The translations under genes and the position numbers were made by a program. 64,000 nucleotides of DNA from Amaurobius ferox (lineage: Eukaryota > Arthropoda > Arachnida > Araneae > Amaurobiidae), in assembly GCA_951213105.1 (NCBI GenBank), contig OX578142.1:115565065-115629064 (forward strand). Reading direction: 5' to 3'. Below are positions 1 to 11,595 of the stretch, piece after piece (the first letter of the stretch is position 1; each line of letters starts with the position of its first letter). The notes under the pieces are model-generated. The model did not search any database and was not told where the DNA came from. It was given only the letters and a program-made list of their open reading frames with translations.

Positions 1-1006
1 TAGAAAATATTCAAATTATCCCATAAAATATATAAAAAAATTTCAGCAAAATATATTCAGTAGTTTTTTAAATAAAAATTAGAATAATATTTACACCCTT
101 TGTATGAAGAGATCACGTGACCATTATATGAAGAGATCACGTGACCCACTTCAAAATAAAATATGGCATCCATCTTGTGTCAAAATCGTGATTTTTAAAG
201 TTCTTTATAATTCATATTTAGTGTCGTATCCGTCCTAAAACCGCTTTATTTTTGCTTTTAAATTCTGTGCATTAATGTTCTGAAACAACGCAATTACAAT
301 ATATTTGAGTTTAAATGACCATCCAATTTAAATATTTCTACAACGAAGCCTAATTTTCACTTATGGGAGATGTAAACACCAAAATATGTAGAATGAGTTG
401 TATAAGAATTGCTGCATTTCTTTAACGCAAAATTATTTAGCTCCTACAATATAACAGATATGAATGAAACTTTCATTGATTTTACACAAAGAAGACGATT
501 TTTTCGATGAAATTTTAAGTGTTAAATTACTAGAGTTCAATTACTTGTACCTCCATGGTTTTAAGCTTTTAAATAAAATAAACTATTATAGAATTGTGAT
601 GAATGAAAGGAATTTAAAAAATTCATGAATGAAATGCTGCTTTTATAGAGAGGCTACTTATCTTTCGATGAAGTCTTTCGATGAAGTTCATTTGTTTTCG
701 ATGAAGTTTTCAAATATAATAAATTATTGTAGTATCATGATAATTTTAAAAATTTTATCCAGGAATGTATCGCATTTTAGAGATGTTTAAACCAGGCAAT
801 GTATATTTCAATGCCGTCATTTGAATGAAGTTCCTTTTTTTCGATGAAATTTTAAGTTTTCAAAAAAAAAATTAATATAGTATTGTCATAATTTTTTAAA
901 TATTACCGAGGAATGTACCGCATTTTAGAGATGTTTATATAAAATTGCATTTAATTTGAAAAGTGTTTCATAATAAATGCTTTATGCATGATTGATCTTT
1001 CTTGTT
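1..1006 (+). mobile_element. HINE-like repeat, copy 1 (cut by window edge)
   Basis: This is the 3' three quarters of a family member whose full form is at 1007-2365. Its first bases match the interior of that copy from about 1306 on, and it ends in the same TGATCTTTCTTGTT. The end abuts the start of copy 2 with no spacer (CTTGTT|AACAC at 1006/1007). There is no coding capacity. Confidence 0.8.
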
Positions 1007-1049
1007 AACACTTTACAACATAGTTGAAAGTGTTTATGACTTTGTTCAT

Positions 1050-1086
<37 letters not shown>

Positions 1087-2365
1087 TAGCACGATAGCTG
1101 CCGTAAAAAGGACTTTATCAAAATGAAATTTTAGTATGTTGTTGAGACGGCCTGTGGGACCTATGGGAATATAAATGAACACTATCACCCAACTAGTTTT
1201 GGACTGAACCCGGGTTGAAAAATGAAATACATTGAACCCTATTGGATCTAATTTTTCAAACGTTTTTTAAGCAAATTTATAATTCACAAATTGCTTTGAA
1301 AGTTTTGAAAATATTCAAATTATCCAATAAAAAATATGAAAAAGATTTCAGCAAAATATATTCGGTAGTTTCTTAAATTAAAATTAAAATAATAATGACA
1401 ACCATATTATACGAAGCGATCACGTGACCCACTTCAAAATAAAATATGATATCCATCTTGTGTCAAAATCGGGATTTTCAAAGTTCTTTTTAATTTTAAT
1501 TTAGTGTTGTATGCGTCCTAAAATCGCTTTATTTGTGCTTAATTTCTGTGCATCTACATTCTGAAACAACGCAATTACAATATATTCGCGTTTAAATGAT
1601 CATCAAGCTTTGATTATTTCTACAACGAAGCCTAATTTTCACTAATGGAGAATGCAAACGCATAAAGATGTAGATGAGTTGTATAAGAATTGCTGAATTT
1701 CTTTAACACAAAATTATTTAGTTCTTTGAGTCTGAAATATAGCTGATATGAAGGAAGCATTCATTGATTTTACATAGAGAACAGACGATTTTATAGCAGA
1801 CTTTTACGATGAAGTTTTAAAAATAGAGTCAAATTACTTTTACCTCCATGGTTTTAAGTTTTTAAATAAAATAAATTATTATAGTGTTGTGATGAATGAA
1901 AGGAATAAAATAAACTTGTATGAATGAAATATTTACAGCTTTTACATAGAGAGCCAAGCAATTTATATTTCAATGACATCATTTGAATAAAGTTCATTTT
2001 TTTATGAAGTTTTAAGTTTTCAAATGTAATAAATACGATATTTTTATGAATATATATATTTTATGAAGTTTTAAGTTTTCATATGTACAATAGTGTGATA
2101 ATTTTAAAAATATTACCGTTAAATGTATCGCATTTTAGAGATGTTTAAACCAGCGACTTATATTTCAATGACGTCATTTGAATAAAGTTCATTTTTTTCG
2201 ATGAATTTTCAAGTTTTCAAATATAATAAATTAATGTAGTATTGTGATAATTTAAAAAATATTTCCGCTGAATGTATCGCATTTTAGAGATGTTTAAATA
2301 AAATTGCATTGTAGTTGGAAAGTATTTCATAATCAATGCTTTATGCATGATTGATCTTTCTTGTT
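1007..2365 (+). mobile_element. HINE-like (Helentron/DINE-1-like) repeat, copy 2, full length
   Basis: This is the best full-length member (about 1.36 kb). It starts AACACTTTACAAC, and the first 30 bases can fold back on themselves (AACACTTT versus a nearby AAGTGTT). A (GTCT)n microsatellite follows at about 1050-1085, then GTTAGCACGATAGCTGCCG. The far end has GTTGGAAAGTATTTC, inverted relative to the start, then a hairpin-like AATCAATGCTTTATGCATGATT-type segment about 15 bases before the terminal CTTGTT. Microsatellite, subterminal inverted repeats, a 3' hairpin and no target duplication are features known for non-autonomous Helentrons (HINE, DINE-1). The family assignment is inference; the repeat itself is seen directly. 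No protein is encoded. Confidence 0.7.
1050..1085 (+). repeat. (GTCT)n microsatellite inside HINE-like copy 2
   Basis: About nine GTCT units lie about 45 bases from the element's 5' end. Shorter versions (2-5 units) occur at the same place in the other copies, so the tract length varies between family members. Confidence 0.9.
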
Positions 2366-2387
2366 TATTAATATCTTAAGAAGCCCT

Positions 2388-2530
2388 GGTCCTAGAAACT
2401 CGAAACATAGATGGGGTTACCCGCAGTGAAACAGAGAATAATCCTACCAAATTTTAAAAAAATCAATCCAAATCTGTTGATTGATAAGAAACAGACAGAT
2501 AGACAAACAAACATACTTTTCATTTTATAT
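2388..2530 (+). mobile_element. LINE 3'-tail-like fragment
   Basis: It starts GGTCCTAGAAACTCGAAAC, continues with a CTACCAAATTTTAAAAAAAT-type motif, and ends in an ACAGACAGATAGACAAAC tract. This layout resembles the 3' tails of RTE/CR1-like LINEs in arthropods. A related piece in the opposite orientation lies near 9640-9765. No reverse transcriptase is present. Confidence 0.4.
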
Positions 2531-3850
2531 GCATAAATAAATGTGGTATTATAAAATTGCGTTTGCTATTCTAACATGCGTGAGTGAAGGTATTTATTTC
2601 CGGTATTTGTACTTTGAAACCGGTCGACACCATTTATTTTGTGTTGTATGTTGCTTTTAACGAAATTTTTATAGTTATGTAGTTTTACAAAATACACATT
2701 TCAGAATGTGCAGTTGGTGGAGAAAATCGGTCCCTCAGTCCATATTTTGTTAAAAAAAAAAACTCGAGGGAGCTGAACCGGAGGTGACGTCCACAACATA
2801 GAATACGTTTCGTCACGATGGCGCTTGTGAATGATGCAACGGATTACATAAATATTGAAGTTTTTCCACAAACTGCCAACAGTGGTCTGTAATAGGAGAA
2901 ATAAGTTACAAAGGCCAAACATTTAACATCTGGGTATCTTACAAACATTCAATCCAAACACGAGCCGCCTAATATTGTTAGTGTAGTCTGCAAGGCCGCT
3001 CATAAGAGGGGAAAGACACAACTAGAGTGGAGATCCCCGGGTTACATAGAGGGCCTGGATCGCCGATAGTTTCTTTTGGGGGCTGGAGGAAACAAGAAAT
3101 ATTCACAAAAAATATGAAAATCAAATATGGAGAGGGGCGTGATAAATGTTTGCAGGGTGACCTGCAATTTCTATGGGCGGCTCTGTAATTTGTATCAAAT
3201 CCGTATTGAAATGTTTCTTCATGAAGTCTAGAAATGTTTTGTTTCGTCTTTGGTCATGTCGAAATTGAAGTCACCAGTAATTATCATTGGTATTGCAGAA
3301 TAGCCACTTACTTATACACATTCGCTCGGCACCGCTGAGTGGCTACTCTTTTTTTTATTCAGTGTTTTGCTTCTTTCTTCCCTCACCCGAATTTTACAGG
3401 ATTTTTAATATTTTCTGTGTAAATGTTTCGATATTTTGAAATTACGTCCAAATTTGTCTCCTTGTTTCCAAATATTCTCTGTGTTACAGTTGCCTATTTA
3501 CGTCTTTTCACTTTTATTTCTAGAGCAGTCAGTAACAAATTGTTTTAGTGGTCAAATTCACGTGTAACTCCTCTGGTTGATGAGTTACGACTGTTGGAAT
3601 GACGCGAAACGTGATAATTCTATTTCATTTCGCGTTCGGCCGCATTATTCTATGAAGCAGATCACCCTGATTCCCTCTCTTAACCTTCGTACATCCTTGG
3701 CCTAACACTTAATACTACTGCCGTCCCCCTCTGACTAATACACGCCGAGCTACAGTGTTTCAAGATCTCACTCTTTTCCATCACACCGATCCGCCGCTAT
3801 ATATCGAAATAATCGACAGATTTCTATAAAATTTTTACTGGTATTTTATA
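2531..3850. other. No gene seen
   Basis: Unique-looking intergenic sequence. It holds a slightly GC-richer stretch at 2950-3200 and an imperfect palindrome at about 3300-3352 (TAGCCACT...GAGTGGCTA). Short open frames here have no recognisable domain. Confidence 0.5.
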
Positions 3851-3985
3851 GGGAAAGAGGGTACGGTCCCTGTGGATGCCGCCCCACTGGGTTCCTGTCT
3901 TAAGTGGGTGGCACTTCCGAGCCGTCCAAACAGATAACTTACACCTTCGGGTAAGTCGGAGGGTCTGAGTCGAAAAAGAAGAAAG
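3851..3985 (+). mobile_element. 5'-truncated (CAA)-tailed SINE fragment
   Basis: It matches the body and 3' part of the intact SINE at 27666-27949: GGGTACGGTCCCTGTGGATG, then a GTGGCACTTCC block, then GTCGGAGGGTCTGAGTC. The tRNA-like head is missing. The tail is A-rich (GAAAAAGAAG) rather than CAA, so this is an older diverged copy. Confidence 0.7.
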
Positions 3986-4632
3986 AACCCTGTATATAAA
4001 CCTACATATCAGAACACCTAACATAACTAAAAGTAAAGAAACCCTTTAAATTCTACGATTTGCAACGTAAAAGCGCTAGCAACATCATTATTTGATAAAA
4101 ACGTGACATTTTTCTCTCTTATGCTACTCATAGCTCTCATTTTAAGAATCTTGAGTTATGTCCTTCTTTGACCGCTGCCTCTAAATTTTTCATGCACACC
4201 TCGCGAAAGATAATAAAACAAGAGTTTTTACAGCATGTAAAAATACATTACAAATTGTCTTCTTAAACTAATTTGAATACCAAATTTCGGTCCCACAACT
4301 GGTGATTTGCACAACAAGGTAATTTGAAAGCAGCTGCTATTTTATAATTCAATCTACTTCTTGCGTGACTCCAAAGGTTAGACCTCTGTCTTCATGCTTT
4401 AACTAAAAGTAGTTTATCAAACATCTTACTTTGCAGCTATATTCTCCCAATTAGGTTCGTGGGCAAATGTTATTGTAAATGAGACGATCTTGAGAAAGTA
4501 TTTTTGAAATATTTATTTTATGTACGATAGAATGCTATAAAACAGAACTCGGATTGTCAATTTATTATTAGTTTCCCTACATACATACAGTGCAATCGAA
4601 ACATAGAGCAAACCCCATACGTACGGTAGATG
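3986..4632. other. No gene seen
   Basis: AT-rich intergenic sequence between a SINE fragment and a TA-flanked DNA element. I recognise nothing in it. Confidence 0.5.
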
Positions 4633-4634
4633 TA

Positions 4635-5911
4635 CAGTCGATAGAAAAAAAAACCCGAACACTATCCATTATTCCGGCTCCTACTGTACGGTAAAACCAA
4701 AAATATCATTAGACTCGGAATAACGTCTACTATAAAAACTAACAACTAATCCCATAATATTTTTAGCTTTCATTTTAGCATATATTGATTCAATTTCATA
4801 TTTTTTGTAAATTTGTTAACAAACGAGACCAGGGTGTTTTATTCTTCAGATCTGCCTGTGAAGATAACTTTGTATAGCGAGAACAGAGATTCTCAAACTT
4901 TTTTTACAAGAATTAATTTAAATATTTTAATAGAATGTTTTGAATAACAATGTCATTTAGAATACTATAGAAATTTGCACATTATTGTGAATTTTAAGTT
5001 TTTTTATAACGTATATTCCGTACAAAGAACGGGGATACTGCTAGTTATTTCACTTAAAGGGCTTGTATAAAATATTAAACGTAAATTGTGAATTATATAA
5101 CAAAAAACCGACATGGCGAGCATTGATAGACTTTCAAATTTGTTATTTCACTTCAAATTACGCATTTGTGACAAAAATGCAATAACAATGTCTGATCTTT
5201 CGTTGCACAAATGCCAAGCGTCTAAACTTTGCATTGCACTGCAATTTTAAAATATTTCTTCTTATTATTTTCCATCTGCAATTGATGGATGGCACCCAAA
5301 AAGCTTCAAAATAATTCAGCATGAATAGTAGTAGGCCGATATTTCATTAGGCACTGAAATAATGAACAAAAATTTTGCACACAAAGGTTTCCGACAAAGC
5401 GAAATCGATTGTAGTCAAAATTTACCCACGTTTTTATTTGTTTTCAAATATAACTTTCACAGTGAATAATTAATATTAAAATGTTTTTTGAAGATGGAAA
5501 ATAATATATATTTTTTGGGGGTTATCTAATATCATAATATAAAATTTGAATTAGTTTAATAGGTTAATTATTTCAGAAAAAAATAAAATATAATTTTCGG
5601 CACGAATTTAACATTAAGAACTCGAAATTTCAAGCAGTCATAACTTCCCAATGGTTTGCGTAAGATACATAAATTTTATATGAATTCTGGGTGCTTTGAC
5701 CTGGAGAATCAGAATCTGTTATCAAAAGTTGTGTTGCTCTACGGAAAAATTGAGTTTATACAAAGTTTAATATAAAGACGACGCCTTAAGCAAACTATCT
5801 GCTTATTTTTTATGGCAGACATTATTACGAGTCCAATGATATATTTGGTTTTACTGCATGACCCGAAAAGCCGGAATAAGGAGCTGTGTTCGGATTTCTT
5901 TTAACCGACTG
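4635..5911. mobile_element. Non-autonomous TA-target DNA transposon with ~100-bp TIRs
   Basis: The element starts CAGTCGATAG at 4635 and ends CGACTG at 5911, with TA on both outer sides (4633-4634, 5912-5913). About 100 bases at each end match as inverted repeats. Blocks visible on both sides are CCGAACAC, TTATTCCGGC, TAAAACCAAA and TATCATT. The TA target and CAGTCG terminus fit the Tc1/mariner/pogo superfamily. The 1.28 kb interior has no transposase-like frame, so the element is non-autonomous. Confidence 0.75.
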
Positions 5912-5924
5912 TACCTTATACTAA

Positions 5925-6765
5925 TTTTCAAAAATAAACACTGTTATGGTAACATTAACCTTTATGTAAATGTGCATGGTAGATGAGAAATATTTTGATT
6001 ATTATTAACATGAAGTGATCATACATTTAGAGAAAAGGAGAAAAAACTCCTATGAATGAAAAGTTTGTAAATACAATAAAGGTTTCCAATTATATCTATT
6101 GCTAGCAAAGTTCCATCCGTTCTTATTTGCCATAAGAGGAAGGCTTAGTGTTTAGTATATGTATTTTTGATTATTAATAAACTAAAGTTTTCTAATTATG
6201 AATAGAAGTAATAATACGTATATTTCTTTTTGTAGAGCAGGGTACAGAATAGAGGAGACAAATAGGAAACAAAAGTAAATCTAAACACGTAGAAATATTC
6301 TCGTCATTGCTTAAGTTCTAATTCACATTGCACAATTTAAAATCAATATCAAGTAAATTAACAGTTTTAACCAATATCTTATAACTGATTGGCGGCGATT
6401 TATTGTATTGGAATACGTACAATAGAATCTCTCAACACAGATACATATGCAATGTAATGAGATTTATCTTACCCAAGCGCTACCTCAAATATTGTTTCAG
6501 TGTTTTCCCAATATAAAGTTTTAACATCTTTCTTTACCCCCATGAACTAGATAGTAACAGTGTGACTGCATCTGATTTTTTTTAATCGATAACATTAAAC
6601 TTATTTTCAGCCAGATGCCATTATTCATTTGTAGAAAAGTCATATCTTCGACATGGATTTTTTTAATTTAAATTATTAAAAAGTAAACAAAAGCTTTTTG
6701 AAATTTTAATCATTAAAATATAAGCTAAAGCATTTTAAAATATAATTTTCTCTGGAATAAACAAA
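5925..6765 (+). repeat. Dispersed ~840-bp repeat, copy A
   Basis: It matches the reverse complement of 31005-31835 over its whole length at an estimated 70-80 % by eye. Shared blocks include ATTTAGAGAAAAGGAG, TCCTATGAATGAAAA, TTTAGTATATG and GATAACATTAAACTTATTT. It begins 14 bases after the end of the neighbouring DNA element. No coding capacity or terminal repeat was recognised, so the class is unknown. Confidence 0.75.
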
Positions 6766-6950
6766 TGAAAAACTTACCTCAAGCTTAACACCAAATAAAA
6801 TTCTTAGAACTGCTATCGTACCTTGGTAATGTCACATATACAGAGGAGCTAAAAGTGTAGCTTCCAGAAATTAAACTGTGTATCCAATACTTGTGAAAGT
6901 CCATTTAAACCTCATTGGAAATTTGTGGATGTCATTTATAAAATATCATT

Positions 6951-8115
6951 GTTGGCTTATGAGTAGAATAAAACAGAAATTAAAAATAGTTTATTACCAG
7001 TTTTTTTCTTAAACTTAATGACACTGTTACAAAAAAAAAGAAAAATATATTACAATTTGGATGCCCGAATTGTGTTTATTCAAGATTGACTGGATTCGAG
7101 TTGGTTAAAAATAACAAGGGAAATAATCCAAGTCGGTTAGAACAGTTGATGTCGATGGGTTTCAATTTAGTTCATTTGAATCGATTGGCTGCTATTGAGC
7201 CAATTGAATTTACTTAAGATAACTGATTGGCGGCAATTTATTGTATTAGAAGCAATAAATTAGTTAGAGTCGCCTAAGTTGAAGCCAACGTGGGATGACT
7301 GGCAATTAGTTGATTGATTTCATCACAGTAAATTGAATTGTTGGCTTACGAGTAGAATAAAACAGAATTTAAAAATAGTTTATTACCAGTTTTTTTCTTA
7401 AACTTAATGACACTGTTACAAAAAGAAGAAAAATATATTACCATTTGGATGCCCGAATTGTGTTTATTCAAGATTGACTGGATTCGAGTTGGTTAAAAAT
7501 AACAAGGGAAATAATCCAAGTCGGTTAGAACCGTTGATGTCGATGGGTTTCAATTTAGTTCATTTGAATCGATTGGCTGCTATTGAGCCAATTGAATTTA
7601 CTTAAGATAACTGATTGGCGGCAATTTATTGTATTAGAAACAATAAGTTAGTTAGAGTCGCCTAAGTTGAAGCCAACGTGGGATGACTGGCAATTAGCTG
7701 ATTGATTTCATCACAGTAAATTGAATTGTTGGCTTACGAGTAGAATAAAACAGAATTTAAAAATAGTTTATTACCAGTTTTTTTTCTTAAACTTAATGAC
7801 ACTGTTACAAAAAGAAGAAAAATATATTACCATTTGGATGCCCGAATTGTGTTTATTCAAGATTGACTGGATTCGAGTTGGTTAAAAATAACAAGGGAAA
7901 TAATCCAAGTCGGTTAGAGCCGTTGATGTCGATGGGTTTCAATTTAGTTCATTTGAATCGATTAGCTGCTATTGAGCCAATGGAATTTACTTAAGATAAC
8001 TGATTGGCGGCAATTTGTTGTATTGGAAGCAATAAGTTAGTTAAAGTCGCCTAAGTTGAAGCCCACGTGGGATGACTGGTAGTTAGTTGATTGATTTCAT
8101 CACAATAAATTGAAA
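6951..8115 (+). repeat. Tandem repeat, three units of ~388 bp
   Basis: Units start at 6951, 7340 and 7728, each with GTTGGCTTATGAGTAG or the variant GTTGGCTTACGAGTAG. Each runs through GATGCCCGAATTGTG, GATTGACTGGATTCGAG and CTGATTGGCGGCAATTT to GATTGATTTCATCACA. The copies look well over 90 % alike. The fragment CTGATTGGCGGC also occurs once at 6385-6396, inside dispersed repeat copy A. The type is unclear; tandem LTR-like units are a possibility I cannot support further. Confidence 0.85.
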
Positions 8116-9639
8116 TAGCATGGATCGAGTTGTGAAGTGCAATGGTTTAATAGGAGTCAACAGATTTGATGGTGAAAATTTGAAATCAATCGTCGCCAAT
8201 GACTCATGTCGATTTGGAATAATTCCATTAAGTATCTTTAACTGAATTGGATTCAGAAAATCGAAGATAATTAGCACTGGAGGAAGGAACCCGGGACCAA
8301 ACGCTGAATTGAATGCATTTTGAATTGGAGGATAGAACGCCCTGATATTTGTCTTGTCGTCGATAAGGTGAGTAAACGGAGAAAGAGGGAAGGTTTTTGA
8401 AAACGAAAGAAGCGACAAAATATGTGTAACAAAAATGTCGGAGCCCTCGTGGTTGGGCACAGGAGGCAGTTCTGGAGGAAAGCGTTAGGGCTCTGACAGT
8501 TTTTTCCTACTTTAACAAATATTTATTAAGAAGTTTTGACGTGCATAACATCTACAGTTATGTATCCGGCTGAAATCAAGGCATAAGAAAAAGGTAACCT
8601 GTGTATCCGTTTATATCTCACAGCCTAATAGATAAAAATGTTAACAATTTCTACTTATTTCGTCAAAAATATAGTACCATTTAACAATATACAAAAATAA
8701 TTTCAGTATTGAGCGATTTTCACTTAACTTTGCTTATTCTCAGTAGGAATATCTTCTAAACTACAAAAGGTAGATAGAAATAATAAGCAACAAAAATGTT
8801 TGGTATCATTTCTGGTTTTAGATCTATAATTTGGTTTTACAAAGCTTTTATATGTTTTGTGAAATTGTCTTTTCAAACTGCAGAGGATAGAAAATTTCCA
8901 TTTTTAAAGTTTATACGTATTCTATCCCCAAAACTAGGAAAAATAAGTAGTAAATAATTTATGGCACTTTAGAATCCCCACAAGGATATATAATTAGGTT
9001 TCGGATCGGGTTCTAAGTTTTAGAAATATAGTGGTTATATCTATATATATTTATATATATATATATATTAAATTTTAACATAAGTTAAAATTCATTCCTC
9101 CGTTTCGACCTGCGAGGGGTCCGAGAGTCTGTGTAATTCGCTCAAAAAATCAAAAATATGCCTCGGATAAAAAAATTGATAATTAATCAACGGATGGGTT
9201 TATGAAATTGTTTTTCTGGAATAGCCTGTGATATTTTCGACATGTGATGAAAGAAAATGAACGTTGAATGGCAAGTCAATTTCTATATATCATAATATAA
9301 AAATCGGAAGGGTTTAAAATGCTCTGAAAGTACATATTAGTTATAATAAATTAAAATTTGTTTATTCATCGTACGGACTCCGTTCAAAGTTTGTTTGAAA
9401 AGCATTTTTCGATCTTTCCGATGGTGTTAAGATGTGTTAAACACCATCATATAACATCATAATGTGATTTTATTTTAAGTCACTAAGGAATTAATTTGCG
9501 CGAATATCGGCCTATATCGTTGTCAATCGAACTAAAACATAAAATAACCAAAAAATGAGTTCGAAATTTAAAGAAAAAACATTAGCGCCGAGGTGCAACT
9601 ATTCCGGTCCTTAATTACCTGTGTACTAAATCTTATAAT
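8116..9639. other. No firm gene; one weak coding hint
   Basis: From 8119 a plus-strand ATG opens a 41-codon frame containing the string RFDGEN before a stop. Copia-type Gag proteins often have a similar early F-D-G-x-N motif, but the frame is too short to call. A GTGAGT donor-like site lies near 8369. An (AT)n tract is at 9043-9069. The rest is AT-rich and unrecognised. Confidence 0.35.
9043..9069. repeat. (AT)n microsatellite
   Basis: An interrupted run of TA/AT dinucleotides is directly visible. Confidence 0.85.
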
Positions 9640-9765
9640 CGTGCGACGCTCAGATTTCCCGCTACAGACTGCACAGACAGACATCTTCCTCTAAGTAAGA
9701 TTTGATATGGCTATTCTCTACTTCACTGCTGATAACTATGTTTCGAGTTTCTAGGACCAGCCTTC
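9640..9765 (-). mobile_element. LINE 3'-tail-like fragment
   Basis: Read on the minus strand it begins CTGGTCCTAGAAACTCGAAA, as the plus-strand fragment at 2388 does, then GCAGTGAAGTAGAGAATA, and ends in a TCTGTCTGTGCAGTCTG tract. Only about 120 bases are recognisable and there is no coding part. Confidence 0.4.
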
Positions 9766-9849
9766 TAGGTTCTAGTTCACCTAGAAGACTTCTGGTGGGT
9801 GTGGGATGAATCTTATAAAATCCATATTTCCTCGGCTCCTTTAATCTTT

Positions 9850-9945
9850 AATCGCTGCAGGCAAGGTTATTATATCTATAGCAGGCAAGGATATTATCAA
9901 GGTTATTATATCGCTGCAGGCAAGGTTATTATAGCTGCAGGCGAA
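9850..9945. repeat. Short tandem repeat around GCAGGCAAGGTTATTATA
   Basis: Four imperfect copies of a 20-35 base motif, (GCT)GCAGGCAAGGTTATTATA, lie side by side. Some are separated by ATCTATA or ATCAAGG. Confidence 0.7.
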
Positions 9946-10605
9946 GAGCCAGCTCATTGAGTTTACAGCTTTATATAATCCTCGACGCGGAATGCACTGA
10001 CTGTGTGACGGTTGGCAAGAAATTAGAAAATGTTTGTATGAGATAGAAACTGCGTAAATAAAAAACAAAACTCTACTATTGTGACTATGGAAATAATGCA
10101 AAAATACAACAAATAGTATGAATACATGATAACTTGTGAACACAGATAAAATATTTACCCAGTTATAGGATATTTATACACTTTTGTGACATATAAGCAC
10201 ATGTGAAACATAAACACTTTTAAACCCTCGTAAAATATACATAATTATGAAAATAATTAAAATAGACATTTTGTTGAAGCATTTGAATTCGAAGACCTTT
10301 AAAAAAATCAATATAGAAGTTAAACAATAAATAATTATAAACCAATAAATGCCTGTATGTTCATGAAAGTCGAAAGATGTAGATACATATATGTACACAC
10401 AGTTTCTCGTATATATAGAGAAACACCAGATTTCAGAAAATGGTAATAAAATATTCAACTCTCTGTTGGATATGGTCACACTCATATAAACGCGGAAACA
10501 AAAGCACACAGTATGCGTTAATTGTACAAATAGAGTGTAATACAAATTAGTATAAAAGCAAATTAAAATTAAAATAATAATAAAAAAAAGAAAATATAAT
10601 ATAAT
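9946..10605. other. No gene seen
   Basis: AT-rich low-complexity sequence. A long minus-strand open frame (10174-10620) reads as strings of Phe, Ile, Leu and Tyr, as expected for AT-rich noncoding DNA, and runs into the adjacent repeat. Confidence 0.5.
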
Positions 10606-11037
10606 AACAAGAAAGATCAATCATGCATAAAACATTGATTATGAAACTCTTTCCAACTTCAATGCAATTTTATTTAAACAACTCTAAAATGCGATACATT
10701 CCTATGTAATATTTTTAAAATTATCACAATACTACAATCATTTATTATATTTGAAAACGTAAAACTTGATCGAAAACAATGAACTTCATTCAAGTGATGG
10801 CATTGAAATATAAATTGCCTGATTTAAGCACCTCTAAAATGCGATGCATTCCTCGATAATATTTTTTAAATTGTCATAATACTACAATAATTTATTATAT
10901 TTGAAAACTTCATCGAAAACAAATGAAATTCATTCAAATGACGTCATCGAAATATAACAAGCCTGGCTCTCTCTATAAAAACAGCACTTCATTGATAACA
11001 AATATCTGTACCTAATTCCATTCATTACTCTCCTTAA
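10606..11037 (-). mobile_element. HINE-like repeat, copy 3 (truncated)
   Basis: It begins AACAAGAAAGATCAATCATG, the reverse complement of the family's 3' end. It keeps the CCAACTTCAATGCA and CTCTAAAATGCGATACAT blocks and stops after about 430 bases. The microsatellite end is missing. Confidence 0.8.
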
Positions 11038-11069
11038 CCATCTGTATCGCAATTATCTAACATATTTGT

Positions 11070-11575
11070 GTCTTTCTAGACCTATCAGATCTCCGGTAAC
11101 CTGGAAGACTGAATTTTTGCAGACATGGTCTCCAGAACCTGAAAAAAGCCGGGATTTCAATTTATCCCCCATTATCGGAGAAATTGGGGTTTTTAGAAGC
11201 TTTTACAAGCCCGCCAGATCCCTCCCCTGGTGACCTAGAAAACTAGGAATCATTGCACACTTATACCATTGACCATTGAACAGAACCTAATGTAGTCGGA
11301 CTTTCGATCCCCTCGGGGAAAGGGTATTATGGGAGAAATTTCTTTCTAAACCCTTAAGCAGCCTCCCGGTGGGTTTGGAAGCTCAATATTCCCACATTTA
11401 TAAGATTGACCGTTGAATCGAACCTAACGGAACCGGATCGATTTCTCGTCCGGGTTAAACAAAATCGGGGATCTGAAGTCTGTCAGAACATTTATGCAGC
11501 CCCGTTGACCAGGAAGAATGAAACTCGACCACCGGGCACAACCTAACTGTGCTAATTTTTGATTGAGATTACTAT
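11070..11575 (-). repeat. 130-140 bp satellite, left block (minus orientation)
   Basis: Three to four diverged units are marked by TTGAACAGAACCTAA (about 11275), TTGAATCGAACCTAAC (about 11410) and CACAACCTAACTG (about 11540). The reverse complement matches 14690-15136: the marker becomes TTAGGTTCTGTTCAGTGG there. The unit also contains a CTTATA...GACCATTGA block. The blocks sit in mirror orientation on the two sides of the 478-bp array. Confidence 0.75.
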
Positions 11576-11595
11576 TTTCGATGCTAAGTTTCATA

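Noticed and set aside
10174..10620. 148-codon minus-strand open frame rich in Phe, Ile, Leu, Tyr
   Set aside because: Composition matches random translation of AT-rich DNA, no domain is visible, and it runs into the terminus of a HINE-like repeat.
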